64,000 bases of DNA from Streptomyces sp. NBC_00223 (lineage in GTDB: Bacteria; Actinomycetota; Actinomycetes; Streptomycetales; Streptomycetaceae). Location of the stretch: NCBI RefSeq assembly GCF_036199905.1, contig NZ_CP108109.1, forward strand, positions 1,364,001 to 1,428,000. The letters are read 5' to 3'. Shown here one piece after another: positions 15,763 through 24,522 of the stretch; position 1 is the first letter of the stretch, and each line of letters begins with the position of its first letter. A program made the translations under genes and the position numbers. The notes beneath the pieces were generated by a model that made no database searches, had not been told where the DNA came from, and saw nothing but the letters and a program-made list of their open reading frames with translations.

Positions 15763-17430
15763 TCAGGCGATCTCGTAGCGGAAGTCGGCCGGGCGCGGCC
15801 GCTCGTGGCCGATCATCATGATCAGCAGCGGGATCTCCCCGGTCGTGTCGAGGTCCAGTTCCTCGGTGAAGGAGATCGCGTCGAAGCCGAGCGCGACGCC
15901 GCAGGAGAGCCCGGCCGCCGCGGACGCGGTGTAGACGGCCTGCGAGATCCCGCCGACCACGGCGTTGACCAGGCGGTAGCCCCGGTCGCCGACCGCGTCG
16001 AGCACGGCCCGGGTGCGGGCGGCGGGCACGATGACGGCCGCGGCCTGCTCCAGGTTGTAGTTGGCCAGGAAGTAGTTGCGCTGGAGGAACTCGCCCGGGG
16101 CGCCCGCCCGTACCAGCCGCAGCGAGCGGTCCGTACGGTCGTAGGCGTACACGCCCTGGTTCACCCCGGCGACATGGTTGACGAAGACGTAGAGCCGGGT
16201 CAGCGGCGGGCCGTCGGGCGGCTCGGCGTCGCTGTCGAGGGTGCCGGCCGCGTCGGCGGCCGCGAGGACGGTCGACAGCGCGGCGCCGGCCAGCGGCAGG
16301 ACGGCCTGGAAGCGGCCGAAGCTGCTGCGCCGGGCCCGCAGCGCCTCGCGCACCCCGGTGTCCAGCGGTGCGGGCGCGGGCAGCGCGACCCGCTCCCCGC
16401 CGGGCGGTACGGGCTCGGCGAGCGCGGCGTCCAGCGTGCCGGGGGCCGGGCGGTCGGCGGCGCCCGTCAGGGTCGCGGTGTGCATGAGCCGTACGGTCTC
16501 GAAGGTGGTGACGCGGTGGGAGCGCTCCTCGTCGGCGTAGGGGACGCGGGGCGCCGGGGTGTCGGTGGCCGAGGCGTCGGCGTACGGGACGCGAGGCGCC
16601 GGGGTGCCGGTGGCCGGGCCCGCCGCGACCGTGCTCCCGGGGGCGGGGTCGCCGTCCCAGGCCAGCGGGACGACCGCGAACACTCCCTCCTCGTCGGGCG
16701 TCACCCCGAGCAGCCGCCCGAGCCGGGGCTCGTCGAACCAGAACGCGGGCCCGATGTGCAGCCCGTGCGCCCTGGCCCAGATCCGCCAGGTCTGGAGCAG
16801 CGCGCCGGTGTCCATCGTGACGACGTGGTAGCTGAAGCTGTTGTACTTGAAGGCGTTCTGCCAGAAGCGCACGCCGAGGACGAGGAACTGGCCGTGGCCT
16901 TCGGCCGGTTCACCGACGGCCGCCCGTACCTCGGGCGTCACGTCCCCGGTGAGCAGGCGGCGCATCGCGTGGTGGCGGGTGTCGTAGTAGTGCACGCCCG
17001 GGGTGAGCGGGCCGCCGGGCCCGGAGATCCAGTGCACGCCCACCGGGTAGAGCCCGCCGCCGGACGCGGAGCCGCGCGACCAGTTGGCCTGTGTGTACAT
17101 CGGGAGCGTGCCGAGGTCGGAGTTGGCCTGGACGGCCAGCCTGCGGCCGACCAGCCCGTAGGAGTCCTGGAGCATCCCGGCCAGCAGCGGGAGCGTGAAC
17201 GCGCCCGTGCCGCGCGGGCCGTGCAGCCCGCGTTCGACGGTGGGGAGGGCCCCGGCGGCGTCTCGCGGCAGTTCGCGGGGCAGTTGCCGGGGCAGCGGGA
17301 AGGAGTCGGCGCCCGCGAAGTGCTTCCCCTTGCGCGGCCGGTCCGCCCAGTCCGGCACCCAGTCGGCGGGCTCCATGGGGTACCGGCCCCGCCGGACGAT
17401 CGCGGTCGCGTACTCATGGGCGTATCCCAC
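15763..17430 (-). CDS. SagB-type FMN-dependent azoline dehydrogenase
   Basis: A 555-residue protein with two nitroreductase-like halves (residues about 60-250 and 340-550). It would oxidise azolines made by YcaO to aromatic thiazoles/oxazoles using FMN. The C-terminal half has LQRNYFLANYNLEQAAA and GISQAVYTASAAAGLSCG. GTG 17430 is chosen because AAGGAG lies 11 bases upstream; a longer frame to 17463 lacks a ribosome site. Between the halves a 15-residue unit containing TPAPRVPYAD is tandemly duplicated (DNA about 16535-16615). It is followed after 15 bp by the LanB N-part. Confidence 0.92.
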   Translation of the reverse strand: MGYAHEYATAIVRRGRYPMEPADWVPDWADRPRKGKHFAGADSFPLPRQLPRELPRDAAGALPTVERGLHGPRGTGAFTLPLLAGMLQDSYGLVGRRLAVQANSDLGTLPMYTQANWSRGSASGGGLYPVGVHWISGPGGPLTPGVHYYDTRHHAMRRLLTGDVTPEVRAAVGEPAEGHGQFLVLGVRFWQNAFKYNSFSYHVVTMDTGALLQTWRIWARAHGLHIGPAFWFDEPRLGRLLGVTPDEEGVFAVVPLAWDGDPAPGSTVAAGPATGTPAPRVPYADASATDTPAPRVPYADEERSHRVTTFETVRLMHTATLTGAADRPAPGTLDAALAEPVPPGGERVALPAPAPLDTGVREALRARRSSFGRFQAVLPLAGAALSTVLAAADAAGTLDSDAEPPDGPPLTRLYVFVNHVAGVNQGVYAYDRTDRSLRLVRAGAPGEFLQRNYFLANYNLEQAAAVIVPAARTRAVLDAVGDRGYRLVNAVVGGISQAVYTASAAAGLSCGVALGFDAISFTEELDLDTTGEIPLLIMMIGHERPRPADFRYEIA

Positions 17431-17450
17431 GGGCGGGTCCTCTCCTTCTC

Positions 17451-17530
17451 GCTCGGGTCTCACTCGGTCGGGCTCGGTCGGCGCTCGGTGCGCTCTCGCT
17501 CGGTGCGGTCGCGCTCGGTGCGGTGCGGGC
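17451..17530. repeat. Short CTCGGT-type direct repeats upstream of the SagB gene
   Basis: The 144-bp gap between YcaO 2 and SagB contains at least five copies of CTCGGTCGG/CTCGGTGCG at about 10-16 bp spacing. It is the only sizeable gap inside the biosynthetic operon, so the repeats may mark an internal promoter or regulator site, or be slippage products. Confidence 0.5.
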
Positions 17531-17574
17531 GGGTGGCGGCCGGGCGGTACGGGTTGCCGCGCGGCCGGCGCGGC

Positions 17575-20361
17575 TCAGGGGAACGGGTGCGGTGCCGGGT
17601 TGAGGTCGTCGGGGCCCAAGTCGCTTGGCATCAGGCTGCCTTCACGCAGGGCGGTACGCATTCTGGGCATGTGCGGCGCGCGTTGGCGGCTCCAGCCGAA
17701 GTCGATCGGCAGCAGCCCCGGCACGATCACCCCGGCGGTGTGGAAGCCGAGCCCGCGCTGCTCGGGCATGGTCTGGTCGACCACGATCACGTCGAACCCG
17801 GCCCTCGCGACGGCCGCCACGCAGCGCTCGACGTCGTCCCGCATGTCGTCGCCCGGGGTGATCGAGTCGCGGGCGAGCGCGTCGGGCGTGACCAGCGGGC
17901 GGCGGCCGTCGCGCAGCAGGAAGTCCGCGTAACGGGCCATCTCCGGCAGGCCGTAGAGCAGCGGGTGGTCGTGCAGCACCCGGACCTCGCGGAAGTCGGC
18001 GGCCATCGCGCGCAGCCGTGACTCCTCGCGCAGGGTCCGGCTGCGCAGATTCACCGCGTCGGTGGCGATCTCGCACAGCCCGGCGGCGAGCGCGGCCTCC
18101 GGGTCGAGGCTCGCGCCCGCGCCGAAGCAGAGGCGGCCGAGGCCGCCGTCGATCCGCTCGGCGACCGCGGTGACGACGGGTACGGGGAAGGTGACGCGGG
18201 TGTCGAAGAAGCGGGCCCGGTAGCCGTACATCGCCAGCCGGTCGATCATGGCCCGGGTCCGCGGGTCGCGGCTGGCGGAGGCGTCGATCTCGGTCAGCGG
18301 CGCGCGGCCGAACCACGCGAGCAGGAACGCGTCGCGTTCGATGACCTCCATCAGGCCGAAGTACACGGCTTCGGCCTGACTGCCGCCGGACGCACAGCCG
18401 TTGGAGCTCTCCTGCACGAAGCGGTGGGTGAGGCCGCCGGGGGCGTGGTAGTACGCCAGGATCTCCGGGACCAGCACGGGCCGGTGGTCGCGCAGCGAGT
18501 ACCCCCACACCCACGGGATCGGGCGGGCCGGGTCGAAGGGGTGTACGGCCGGCTCGGCGCGGTGGAAGTCGTCGGAGTACAGGCCGCAGGTGCGGGGGTC
18601 GAGGGCGGGGGTCCGCGCGCCGCCGAGGTCGTCGTACGCGGCGACGAGCCCGGTCCGCTTGCCGCGGGGGCGCATCCCGGCGAAGCGTTCCAGCCCTTCG
18701 AGCAGGCCGACCCGGACGCTCGACCGGTAGCGCGGGGTGTGGCCGCCCCAGAAGCACTCGCGCAGATAGTCGCCCGAGCGCAGGAAGAACGAGCCCACGG
18801 TGGAGGAGGTCGACGTCGACACCAGGTCCGGTACGACGGAGGGGCCGAGCATGCCGGCGGCCGGATTGACGTACGCCTCCAACGGCACGTCGTACGCGTC
18901 CGCCGGCCGCACCCGGAACTCGTCCGGCGCGAACTTGGGCGAACTCGCCAGCTCCACCCGCGCGTTGTCCGCGGTATCCGCCTGCGGCTCCCCGCACACG
19001 GGACACTCGGCGTCGGCCACGACCGCGAATCGCGTCACGCGCAGCGTCTCCACATCCACGAGATAGGCAACCCGCCCTGCGGCACCGGCCCCCGTGGCGT
19101 GGTCCCCCGCAGTGCCGCCCGCGCCCGCCCGCCCGTCGGCGGCGAAGACGGTCGGCCGACCGCCGGAGTTCGCCCCTGCGGGAGCGTCCGCCGCCCGCGT
19201 GGCCGGGGTCGGGGGGATCGGGGCGGCGGGGCCCGGCCGCACACCGGCGCTCAGCAGCGCACCGCCCTCCGGCCGCGCCGGTCCACCCGCCGGGGCGGAA
19301 CCCTTCACCGGGGCGGCGCCACCGGAAACCCCCTCCCGCCGGGCCGAGTTCCCCCCCGCGGAAGCGGGGATCGCCGACCCGGCCGAACCAACACCCGCCG
19401 CCAGCGCGGCACGGTCCGCCACGGGAAGGGCGGACGGGTCCCAACCCGTCAGCCGATCACCGGAGTCCGACCCTGCGGGAGCAGCCGAGACAGTGGGCAG
19501 TGCCACCCCACCGGGGTTCCGGACCGCCGAGGCGATTGGGGCGGCGACGCCCGGTCGCACACCGGCGCTCAGCAGCGCATCAGCCTCCGGCTGCACCGGC
19601 CCGCCCGCAGGAGCATGTGGCCCTCTGCCCGCCCCCGCAGGGGCAAGTGGTCCGGCGGAAGCCGGGGGAATCGGGGCGACAACGCCCGCCCGCGCCGCAA
19701 CACCGGCCTCCGGCCGGACAGGCTTCGCCGCCGGAACGGCGGACGCGGCGGAGACAGTCGGCCGATCGCCGGAGTTCGACCCCGCGAGAGCGGCCGGAGC
19801 CGCGGCACGCGGCCCAGCGTCCGCCGCCCGCGTGGCGGGGGTCGGGGGGATCGGGGCGGCGGGGCCCGGCCGCACACCGGCGCTCAGCAGCGCACCGCCC
19901 TCCGGCCGCGCCGGTCCACCCGCCGGGGCGGAACCCTTCACCGGGGCAGCGGACGCCGCGCGGGCGGCGTCGGTGTGGAAGGCGAGGGTGGCCTTGAGGG
20001 CGTCCGTGGTGAAGGGGAGGGTCCATGGTGTGCGGCCCGCAGGGCTTGTCGTGGAGCCGAGTTCGAGCGCTTCGCGCAGACCCCGCGTGCGGACGGACTG
20101 CCAGCGACGGGCGAGACAGCGGGCGCAGCCCGGCGCGCCGTCCGGGGCGAAGGGCCCGACGAGGGCGTGGTGACCGTAGACGTGGACGGTCGCCACGCCC
20201 GGCGCCGGATCGCCCTCGGCGACGGCGAGTTCATCACGCACCCCGAGCGGCACCACGACCGCCGCCCCCGAGAGCCCCGCGGCCACCACCTCCAGCCCGG
20301 GCACGGCCGACGGGGCCGGCCCCGCCGCGGACCCGGGCCCGGACCGGAGGTCAGCGAGCAT
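17575..20361 (-). CDS. YcaO-domain cyclodehydratase with large repeat-bearing insertion (YcaO 2)
   Basis: A 928-residue cyclodehydratase. Residues 1-133 are a partner/zinc region (CARCLARRWQSVR). Residues about 134-426 are an Ala/Pro/Gly-rich insertion not seen in YcaO 1. The second zinc pair CPVC is near 442. The YcaO domain follows with GLLEGLERFAG, SSNGCASGG and GLMEVIERDAF, ending in PHPFP. It starts at ATG 20361, overlapping the E1-like gene by 11 bp. Adjacency to the E1-like protein makes it the likely main azoline synthetase. The insertion holds two 133-bp repeats that are 98% identical and probably encodes a disordered linker. Confidence 0.93.
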   Translation of the reverse strand: MLADLRSGPGSAAGPAPSAVPGLEVVAAGLSGAAVVVPLGVRDELAVAEGDPAPGVATVHVYGHHALVGPFAPDGAPGCARCLARRWQSVRTRGLREALELGSTTSPAGRTPWTLPFTTDALKATLAFHTDAARAASAAPVKGSAPAGGPARPEGGALLSAGVRPGPAAPIPPTPATRAADAGPRAAAPAALAGSNSGDRPTVSAASAVPAAKPVRPEAGVAARAGVVAPIPPASAGPLAPAGAGRGPHAPAGGPVQPEADALLSAGVRPGVAAPIASAVRNPGGVALPTVSAAPAGSDSGDRLTGWDPSALPVADRAALAAGVGSAGSAIPASAGGNSARREGVSGGAAPVKGSAPAGGPARPEGGALLSAGVRPGPAAPIPPTPATRAADAPAGANSGGRPTVFAADGRAGAGGTAGDHATGAGAAGRVAYLVDVETLRVTRFAVVADAECPVCGEPQADTADNARVELASSPKFAPDEFRVRPADAYDVPLEAYVNPAAGMLGPSVVPDLVSTSTSSTVGSFFLRSGDYLRECFWGGHTPRYRSSVRVGLLEGLERFAGMRPRGKRTGLVAAYDDLGGARTPALDPRTCGLYSDDFHRAEPAVHPFDPARPIPWVWGYSLRDHRPVLVPEILAYYHAPGGLTHRFVQESSNGCASGGSQAEAVYFGLMEVIERDAFLLAWFGRAPLTEIDASASRDPRTRAMIDRLAMYGYRARFFDTRVTFPVPVVTAVAERIDGGLGRLCFGAGASLDPEAALAAGLCEIATDAVNLRSRTLREESRLRAMAADFREVRVLHDHPLLYGLPEMARYADFLLRDGRRPLVTPDALARDSITPGDDMRDDVERCVAAVARAGFDVIVVDQTMPEQRGLGFHTAGVIVPGLLPIDFGWSRQRAPHMPRMRTALREGSLMPSDLGPDDLNPAPHPFP
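19184..19949. repeat. 133-bp direct repeat pair inside the YcaO 2 gene
   Basis: Copies at 19184-19316 and 19817-19949 differ at two positions and keep reading frame, each encoding APVKGSAPAGGPARPEGGAL followed by about 20 further residues. A third, diverged copy of the middle part lies near 19545-19620. The near identity implies recent duplication or gene conversion inside a coding region. Confidence 0.85.
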
Positions 20362-22705
20362 CGGGCGCCCCGCCGTACGTCAGCAGCACCCGGGCCGCGT
20401 GCACCCGCCCGGCCGCGAGATCGGGTGCGACGACCGGCGCGACCAGCACATCGCGCCCGGACTCCCGCAGCCCGGCGGCGAGTTCGGGCCAGTCCCGACC
20501 CCCGTCGAGGTCCGGCCGCCCGGACAGAGGCCCGCCGACCGCGAGCGTCCCCACGGCCAGATCCCTGATCAACGGATCACCCGTGTCCACCGTCCCGGAC
20601 CCGCCGGCCGACGCACCTACGTCCCCGCCGGCCTGGACCGCGCCCAGCAGATCCCGTACCGCTTCCCGCGCCGCGTCCCCCCACCGCGGCGCCGTACCCG
20701 GCGCCCAGGCCCACTCCCCCGTCCCGGGGTCGACCGCGCGGGCCAGCACGGTGGGCACGTGCCGCTCCCCGTCCGACCCGAGGTCGAGGATCTCCAGCGC
20801 GACGCCGAGATTGGCGGCGGACCGTACGAGGAAGGTGAGTTCGGGGTCCCCGGCGTCCGCCAGCGCGGCCGGGTCGACGGCGGACACCGCGACCGTGCCG
20901 TGCAGCGCGCCGCGCAGCGCCTCGTGGCCGAGCGCGGTCAGCAGCCCGCGCGCGGCGGCCTCGCGGGCGGAACCGCCCGCCCCCGTACCGGCCGAGGTGG
21001 GCTCGGCGACCCGCTCACGGTTGTACGGCCCGAAGGTCCGCAGCGCGCCTGCGGGCACCAGCACGGTCGCGCCGCCGAGCAGCGAGGTCGTGGCACACCA
21101 GGCGCCGACCTCGTCCGCGCCCGGCGCGAGCCCGCTCGCGATGCTCAGCGCGGCCGGTACGACCGCCGCCCACTTCTCGCGCGCGGCGGCCAGCGCCCCG
21201 CCCGTGAGGGGTTCCGGCAGCGGTACGACATGCTCGGCGTAGACCTCGGCGGCCCGGTAGAGCGCGCGCAGCCGGGCCCCGGCGACATGGTGGACGTCGA
21301 AGGCGGTGATGTCGCGCCGGACACCGTGCCTGGTGCTCAAGGTGACCGTACTGACCTTGAGCGGCGTCTGCGCCCAGGTCTCGTCGGCGTACCGCTGGAA
21401 GACCCCGGCGGCGGGCTGGACGAGAACGGCCCGGTCGTTGATCTCGGCGAGCGCCGCCTCCGCGGCGTCCCCCTCGCCGGGCGCCGCGTCCCCCTCGCCG
21501 GGCGCGGCCTCCCCGTCGGCGGCCGCGGCGGACGTGGCCGCCCCTGAGACCTCGGCGACCCCGAGCCCCGCCACATCGAGCCCCGCCGCCCCGGCGTCCG
21601 GCACGTCCCCGGCCCGCGCGCCGCAGGCGGGACAGCGGGGGTGCGGCAGCAGCGGCTCGGCCACCGTGTCCAGCGAGTCCATGTCCTGGATGATCAGCTG
21701 GTTCTCGGTCTCGGCGGGCAGCGCGCCCGTGGTGAGCCGGAAGACCTCGTACCCGAGCAGGTTGCCGACCATGGCCGCGAGCGGCCCACCGACCGCACCC
21801 GTACCGGCTCCGGCTCCGGCCGGGGCCCCCGCTCCCCCGACCGCCAGCGCCCCCCACAGGTCGGCCGCGTCCCCCGCCTCCCCGTTCGCCCCGAGCCGCA
21901 GCGCCGCGCAGGTCCAGCAGCCGGTGGAGTCCCGCGTCATCAGCGGCCCCACGACCACCGACCCGCCGAACGTCCAGGCGGGCACCAGCCGCCGACCGGC
22001 CGGGATGCCGTCCGCGAGCGCCGCGATCTGCCACGGCCCCCGCTCCCCCGTGACGAGGACGACGTCGTGGCCCGTGAGGTCGTCCCAGCCGAACTCCCCC
22101 AGCGCCGGGCCGGATTCGAGGACGTCGAGCGCGACCGGACAGCCCTCCGCCCGCAACTGCTCCGCCTCCTCGGTGACTTCGCCGAAGCGGTTGCCCGGCG
22201 GCACCTCGATCGCGGCGGGTACGGCGACGGCCGCGCACCCGTTGCGGATCAGCGACAGGGCGGCCCAGCGGGCGAGTTCGTCGTCGCCGAGTACGGCCAC
22301 CCGGGTGTCGCGGAAGCGCAGAAAGCGGGCCGCCGCGTCGTCGGTGTAGTGGTCGACGTAGTCGATCTGCGCGCCGAACCGCCGGGCCACCTCGGGCGCG
22401 GGCTCGGGCGCTCCGGGCGCGGACGGCACCGCGTCGCGGGCGAAACCACGCGCGTAGAGCGTGCCTACCAGCTGGGTGATCATCGCGCGCTGCTTGTCGC
22501 CGAGGCCCTGGCACAGCGCCTCGACCGTGTGCTCCCCGGTGAGGTGCGGCACGATCAGCGACGCGAAGCGGTAGGCGGAGGGCATCACGACGCTGAACCC
22601 GCCGCGCGCGTTGTGGAAGTGCACTCCGGTCGGCGTCTGCGTGTAGAGCACGTCCCGGCGGATGCGCGGCCGGGTCGCGGCGATCTCCTCGTACGGTGAC
22701 ACCAT
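20351..22705 (-). CDS. E1-like (ocin-ThiF) leader peptide-binding protein of the cyclodehydratase
   Basis: A 784-residue partner protein that binds the precursor leader and presents the core to YcaO. The N-terminal 90 residues form a PqqD-like leader-recognition domain. A ThiF/E1-like Rossmann region follows (RVAVLGDDELARWAALSLIR near 140), with structural zinc pairs CWTC (near 265) and CPAC (near 355), then a low-complexity GEGDAAPGEGDAA linker and a C-terminal domain. ATG 22705 is chosen because GGAGG lies ten bases upstream; GTG 22714 would place it one base away. The adenylation site of true E1 enzymes is not evident, as in other ocin-ThiF proteins. Confidence 0.92.
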   Translation of the reverse strand: MVSPYEEIAATRPRIRRDVLYTQTPTGVHFHNARGGFSVVMPSAYRFASLIVPHLTGEHTVEALCQGLGDKQRAMITQLVGTLYARGFARDAVPSAPGAPEPAPEVARRFGAQIDYVDHYTDDAAARFLRFRDTRVAVLGDDELARWAALSLIRNGCAAVAVPAAIEVPPGNRFGEVTEEAEQLRAEGCPVALDVLESGPALGEFGWDDLTGHDVVLVTGERGPWQIAALADGIPAGRRLVPAWTFGGSVVVGPLMTRDSTGCWTCAALRLGANGEAGDAADLWGALAVGGAGAPAGAGAGTGAVGGPLAAMVGNLLGYEVFRLTTGALPAETENQLIIQDMDSLDTVAEPLLPHPRCPACGARAGDVPDAGAAGLDVAGLGVAEVSGAATSAAAADGEAAPGEGDAAPGEGDAAEAALAEINDRAVLVQPAAGVFQRYADETWAQTPLKVSTVTLSTRHGVRRDITAFDVHHVAGARLRALYRAAEVYAEHVVPLPEPLTGGALAAAREKWAAVVPAALSIASGLAPGADEVGAWCATTSLLGGATVLVPAGALRTFGPYNRERVAEPTSAGTGAGGSAREAAARGLLTALGHEALRGALHGTVAVSAVDPAALADAGDPELTFLVRSAANLGVALEILDLGSDGERHVPTVLARAVDPGTGEWAWAPGTAPRWGDAAREAVRDLLGAVQAGGDVGASAGGSGTVDTGDPLIRDLAVGTLAVGGPLSGRPDLDGGRDWPELAAGLRESGRDVLVAPVVAPDLAAGRVHAARVLLTYGGAPDAR

Positions 22706-22710
22706 GTCAG

Positions 22711-23886
22711 TCACGCCTCCGTCGGGTGCAGTTCCGCGGCGCCGGGCCGGGGTGATGGGTGGGGGGTACGTCCAGGGGCGCGCCCGGCGGCCCGGTCGAC
22801 GCCACGGTCGGGACCGCGGTCCGCGGCAGAACCAGCGGCAGAACCGGCGGCTCGACCGGCGGCGGTCCGGCCCCCGACGCCTTCGGCGGCCGCGGCCCTC
22901 GTGAAGGCCCGCAGCAGTTCGTGCATCCGGTAGTGCCCGCGCGGCCCTTCCTCCAGCAGCCCGGCCCCGACCAGCCGGTCGAGTACACGGTCGCCGCTGA
23001 TCAGCCCGCCGTCCGCGAATCCGGTGGGGACACCGTCCTCGGCTCCGGCGGCGGCGCGGTCCGTCGTTCCGGCCGGCCCGGCGGCCGCGCGCGGCGGTCC
23101 GGCCTCCGGCTCACCGCGCAGGATGGCCAGCTCCATCCGCTGGAGCGCGGGCCCGGGATCGACGCCGAGCTGCTGCGCGAGATGCGCCTTGGCCTTGCGG
23201 TACTCGGCCAGCGCCTCGGCGCGGCGGCCCGCGCGGTGCAGCGCCTCCATGAGCTGTTCGGTGAAGCGTTCGTGCAGCGGGTGGGCGCGGGCGGTCGGCC
23301 AGATCTCGGCCAGCGCCTCGCGGTGCCGCCCACGGGCGAGTTCGAGGTCGAACACCCGCTCAATGGCGCGCAGCCACTCCTCTTCGAGCCGGGGCACCTC
23401 GTCCCGGTGCAGCAGATCGGAGTGGACATTGGCGAGCACCGGCGACTGCCAGAGCGCGAGGGCCGCCCGGAGCAGCCCGAGTTCGTTTTCCGGCTGCTCG
23501 GTGGAATATGCCCGGCGGAGCAGTTCACGGAACTCGACCAGATCGAGTGTCTCCGCGTCCGCGGTCAGGCGGTATCCGCCGGGAACAGCCTCGATCGCGT
23601 TGCCGGCCACCCCGTATTTGCTGAACAACCGGCGAAGGCGCAAGACGCAGCTGTGCAATGCGGACTTCGCCTGAGCAGGTGTCTCCTCACCCCAGATAAC
23701 GCGCTGGAGTAAATCCGCGGAGACCACGGAATTCGCGTGGAGGAGCAATGCGGCGAGCAGCGCGGCGGGCCGTGACGGCTGGAGTACGGCGGATTCCCGG
23801 CCGTCGGTGACGGTCAGCATGCCCAGCACGGTGAATCGGGTCCGCCGGTCGCCCGGGGCCGTCCCCACGGCATCCGCCGAGGTCAT
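22711..23886 (-). CDS. SARP-family pathway-specific activator (BTAD domain), TTA-containing
   Basis: A 391-residue regulator. It has an N-terminal winged-helix DNA-binding domain (RFTVLGMLTVTDGRE to LRRLF, residues about 15-95) and a BTAD domain (about 100-255). The tail includes VDRLVGAGLLEEG-like and HYRMHELLRAF sequence that looks like the winged-helix end of an NB-ARC domain whose ATPase part is missing. A TTA leucine codon lies at 23710-23712, so translation should depend on bldA tRNA and late growth. The ATG at 23886 has no clear Shine-Dalgarno and the true start may differ slightly. It heads the RiPP operon. Confidence 0.88.
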   Translation of the reverse strand: MTSADAVGTAPGDRRTRFTVLGMLTVTDGRESAVLQPSRPAALLAALLLHANSVVSADLLQRVIWGEETPAQAKSALHSCVLRLRRLFSKYGVAGNAIEAVPGGYRLTADAETLDLVEFRELLRRAYSTEQPENELGLLRAALALWQSPVLANVHSDLLHRDEVPRLEEEWLRAIERVFDLELARGRHREALAEIWPTARAHPLHERFTEQLMEALHRAGRRAEALAEYRKAKAHLAQQLGVDPGPALQRMELAILRGEPEAGPPRAAAGPAGTTDRAAAGAEDGVPTGFADGGLISGDRVLDRLVGAGLLEEGPRGHYRMHELLRAFTRAAAAEGVGGRTAAGRAAGSAAGSAADRGPDRGVDRAAGRAPGRTPHPSPRPGAAELHPTEA

Positions 23887-24522
23887 CCGGGCATTGTCGG
23901 TCGTATCTGTACGAGTTGCGAGCGCATCGGACCAGACCACACACTCCACCGTCCCCGTAGCCCCGTATGACTGCCGACGGCCCGGCGAGAGTGCACCGAG
24001 CAGAGACAAAGGCCGGGTGTGGCCTCGACTATCGGCGATCGCGAACGACAGTACGACAGGCCGCTTTATCTTGTCCAGAGGAATGGCGGACCCAATCACG
24101 ATGCACAATCAGGACACTACGGACGGTACGGTTCCACCCCGAAGGCAAGCAAACGGACATTCTTCGCACTATTACGGCGATGTGAATGGCGATTTTCCGT
24201 CAGCCGACCTTGATTGGACTTTTCCCGGACATCCGGGGGTAATTGATCGGGTTTAGCGCCGGGAGCCGGGCCGAATTGCCGACGATCCGAACGGGGGCAT
24301 GCTTGCCCGTACGGCGGCCCCGAACGGCCGGAGCACGCCTGACCTGCGCGCGGACCGGCGCAAGGCCGACGAAGACCCCCGAGCACTCCCCCGCCCGTCC
24401 GGGCCGGCCCGCCGGACGCCCCGGGTGACCGAGTGTCCAGGTACCGTCACACCGACGCGAACTTCCTGCACTATGGGTGCAGACAAGGCTCAAACCGCCG
24501 CGGCCGACCGGGAGTTCGATCC
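23887..24522. other. Intergenic region upstream of the SARP gene
   Basis: 636 bp without a supported gene, noticeably richer in A/T than its surroundings, as expected for regulatory DNA between divergent genes. It contains an 8-bp direct repeat, ACGACAGT/ACGACAGG, at about 24045-24060. An upstream extension of the SARP frame to 24108 lacks a ribosome site and is not believed. Promoters for both flanking genes must lie here. Confidence 0.4.

Noticed and set aside
13501..18021. 1,506-codon plus-strand open frame across the LanB and SagB genes
   Set aside because: Antisense shadow caused by third-position GC bias. No start signal, no recognisable domain, and it lies over genes with clear families.
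23887..24108. 74-residue N-terminal extension of the SARP gene
   Set aside because: No ribosome site, non-coding A/T-rich composition, and SARP proteins begin close to the winged-helix domain.
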